Positions 4,856 to 5,876 of a stretch of DNA of 5,876 bases are shown in pieces. This DNA is from Thermomicrobiales bacterium (GTDB lineage Bacteria; Chloroflexota; Chloroflexia; Thermomicrobiales; UBA6265): positions 1 through 5,876 of the forward strand of contig JAICRA010000108.1 in the NCBI GenBank assembly GCA_025937615.1, read 5' to 3'. Under the pieces are notes generated by a model, which had not been told where the DNA came from, did not search any database, and saw nothing but the letters and a program-made list of their open reading frames with translations. Position 1 is the first letter of the stretch. Each line of letters opens with the position of its first letter. A program made the translations under genes and the position numbers.

Positions 4856-5876
4856 ATGACAAACCCGACAACCTGGCCGAGGTTGAATCTGGCCGCCGGC
4901 CCGGTGCAGGTCACGGATCAGACCCTCCGCGACGCGGCGCAGCCAATCCTCTACCACTACGATCCGGCTTTCATCGAGCTCTTTACCCGCACCAGCGGGC
5001 TCCTGAAAGATGTGTTTCGTACGAACTACGACGTGGTCATCATGCAGGGCGAGGCCATCCTCGGCCTCGAGGCCGCCGCTGCCGGTCTCCTCTCGCCGGG
5101 GGACAAGGTGCTCAATCTCGTCTCCGGGGTCTTCGGCAAGTGGTTCGAGGACTTCATTCACAAGTACGGTGGCGAGACGATCGAGCTGGCTGTTCCGTAC
5201 AACGACGCGATCGACCCCGAAGATGTCCGCCGGGCGCTGCATGCCAACCCGGATGTGAAATTTCTCTCGGTTGTCCACTCCGAGACACCGTCCGGCACGC
5301 ACAACCCGGTGCAAGCGATCGGTGCCATCGCTCACGAATTCGGCGTGCTGACGATGGTCGATACCGTCTCGGGCCTCGGCGCCGAGCTGCTCAGCCCGGA
5401 AGACTGGTGCATGGACATCGCTATCGCCGGCCCTCAGAAATGCCTGGGGGGGACACCCGGGCTCTCCTTGATGACGATCAGTCCGGCGGCCTGGGAGGCG
5501 TTGGAGGCGAGGCAGCCGGAGCCGTTGCGAGCCAGCTTCCTCTCCATTCTGGATTGGAAGAGTGCCTGGCTGGAGGGCAAGCGATTCCCCTACACCCCGT
5601 CGGTCAGCGAGATGTACAGCCTGGAATCGGTACTGGATCAAACGCTGGCGGTTGGAATGGAGCGGTTCGTCGACCGCCAGCAAACCATTGCCCGAGCCTG
5701 CCGGGAAGGCGTCAAAGCCCTCGGGCTGGAACTCTGGCCGGCGCGGGAGGAGATCGCCGCGGCCTGTGTCACCGCGGTCTGTGTGCCGGAGGGCTTCGAC
5801 GACGCGACGCTGCGCCAGACGATGCGCCATCGCTACGGCGTCATGATCTCGCCGGGTTACGGCGAGTTACTCGGCC
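4856..5876 (+). CDS. Class V PLP-fold aminotransferase, pyridoxamine-pyruvate aminotransferase-like (3' partial)
   Basis: This is a cytosolic fold-type I aminotransferase of class V (alanine-glyoxylate / serine-pyruvate aminotransferase family). The frame is open to the window edge with 340 codons; relatives have about 390-400, so about 50 C-terminal residues are missing. Visible landmarks are LAAGPV (12-17), HYDPAF (34-39), GEAILGLEAAAA (65-76), SGVFGKWF (90-97), HSETPSGT (141-148), MVDTVSG (167-173) with Asp169 for the pyridine nitrogen, GPQKCLGG (192-199) with Schiff-base Lys195, DWKSAW (233-238), FPYTPSVSE (244-252), and RYGVMISPGYGELLG (326-340). From memory, these align best with Mesorhizobium pyridoxamine-pyruvate aminotransferase (EC 2.6.1.30; pyridoxamine + pyruvate to pyridoxal + alanine). 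This includes Glu66 at the position of its Glu68, which bars the PLP phosphate. Tyr335 seems to replace Arg336, which binds the keto-acid carboxylate, so the amino acceptor may differ. Alternatives are alanine-glyoxylate or ureidoglycine-glyoxylate aminotransferase. It lies 77 bases after the binding-protein gene, on the same strand, and is probably co-expressed. The family call is firm; the substrate call is moderate. Confidence 0.85.
   Translation, partial: MTNPTTWPRLNLAAGPVQVTDQTLRDAAQPILYHYDPAFIELFTRTSGLLKDVFRTNYDVVIMQGEAILGLEAAAAGLLSPGDKVLNLVSGVFGKWFEDFIHKYGGETIELAVPYNDAIDPEDVRRALHANPDVKFLSVVHSETPSGTHNPVQAIGAIAHEFGVLTMVDTVSGLGAELLSPEDWCMDIAIAGPQKCLGGTPGLSLMTISPAAWEALEARQPEPLRASFLSILDWKSAWLEGKRFPYTPSVSEMYSLESVLDQTLAVGMERFVDRQQTIARACREGVKALGLELWPAREEIAAACVTAVCVPEGFDDATLRQTMRHRYGVMISPGYGELLG

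Noticed and set aside
4595..5830. A 411-codon open frame on the minus strand
   Set aside because: It lies opposite the binding-protein 3' end, the hairpin gap and the aminotransferase gene. Its product is Arg/Gly/Asp-rich with no recognisable motif, as expected for a GC-rich antisense frame, while the + strand frames carry clear family motifs.
4856..5876. Calling the aminotransferase ureidoglycine-glyoxylate aminotransferase (PucG) because it neighbours a possible purine importer
   Set aside because: The fold and DPAF motif are shared, but Glu66 in GEAILGLE (recalled PucG has a Thr/Ser-containing turn) and the TPSVSE segment fit PPAT better. No purine-catabolism gene is visible in the window.
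1..5876. tRNA/rRNA genes, CRISPR arrays, insertion sequences, attachment sites
   Set aside because: No cloverleaf, rRNA-like tract, regularly spaced repeats, transposase motifs or terminal inverted repeats were seen; the window is almost fully occupied by five metabolic/transport genes.

Overview
This is a gene-dense, high-GC stretch (mostly third-position G/C, GTG and ATG starts) in which every supported gene lies on the + strand. It reads as one operon-like array. Positions 1-4778 encode a complete BMP-type (basic membrane protein / PnrA / Yuf-Nup family) ABC importer, apart from the first few tens of codons of its ATPase, which lie before the window. The order is double-domain ATPase (1-1473), permease A (1470-2621), permease B (2618-3562) and secreted substrate-binding protein (3696-4778). 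A fold-type I class V aminotransferase follows (4856 to the window end, 3' partial). The organism is probably a high-GC bacterium of the Chloroflexota, perhaps Thermomicrobia. This inference rests on base composition and on the 'AQDATPAP' tail of the signal peptide, a style common in secreted proteins of that group. It was not tested by any search.

Layout. The ATPase and the two permeases are joined by two 4-base GTGA stop/start overlaps, which suggests translational coupling and fixed stoichiometry. A 132-base gap (3563-3695) follows. It holds a very strong Shine-Dalgarno-like sequence with no properly spaced start codon and a GC-rich 8-bp hairpin just before the ribosome site of the binding-protein gene. 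After the binding-protein gene, a 77-base gap carries a long perfect hairpin (4799-4828) without a T-tract, then a good ribosome site for the aminotransferase gene.

Function. BMP-type importers are known for purine nucleosides (PnrA, Nup/Yuf) and, in spirochaetes, riboflavin (Rfu). The transporter's ligand cannot be read from sequence alone. The aminotransferase resembles, as recalled from memory, pyridoxamine-pyruvate aminotransferase (PPAT) of the vitamin B6 degradation pathway more than alanine-glyoxylate or ureidoglycine-glyoxylate aminotransferases. It has the Glu that in PPAT excludes the phosphate of PLP, but seems to have Tyr in place of one of PPAT's two carboxylate-binding arginines. 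The most interesting reading is therefore a BMP-type importer paired with a PPAT-like enzyme, possibly for uptake and use of non-phosphorylated B6 vitamers. The conservative alternative is a nucleoside/purine importer next to an aminotransferase of related or unrelated function.
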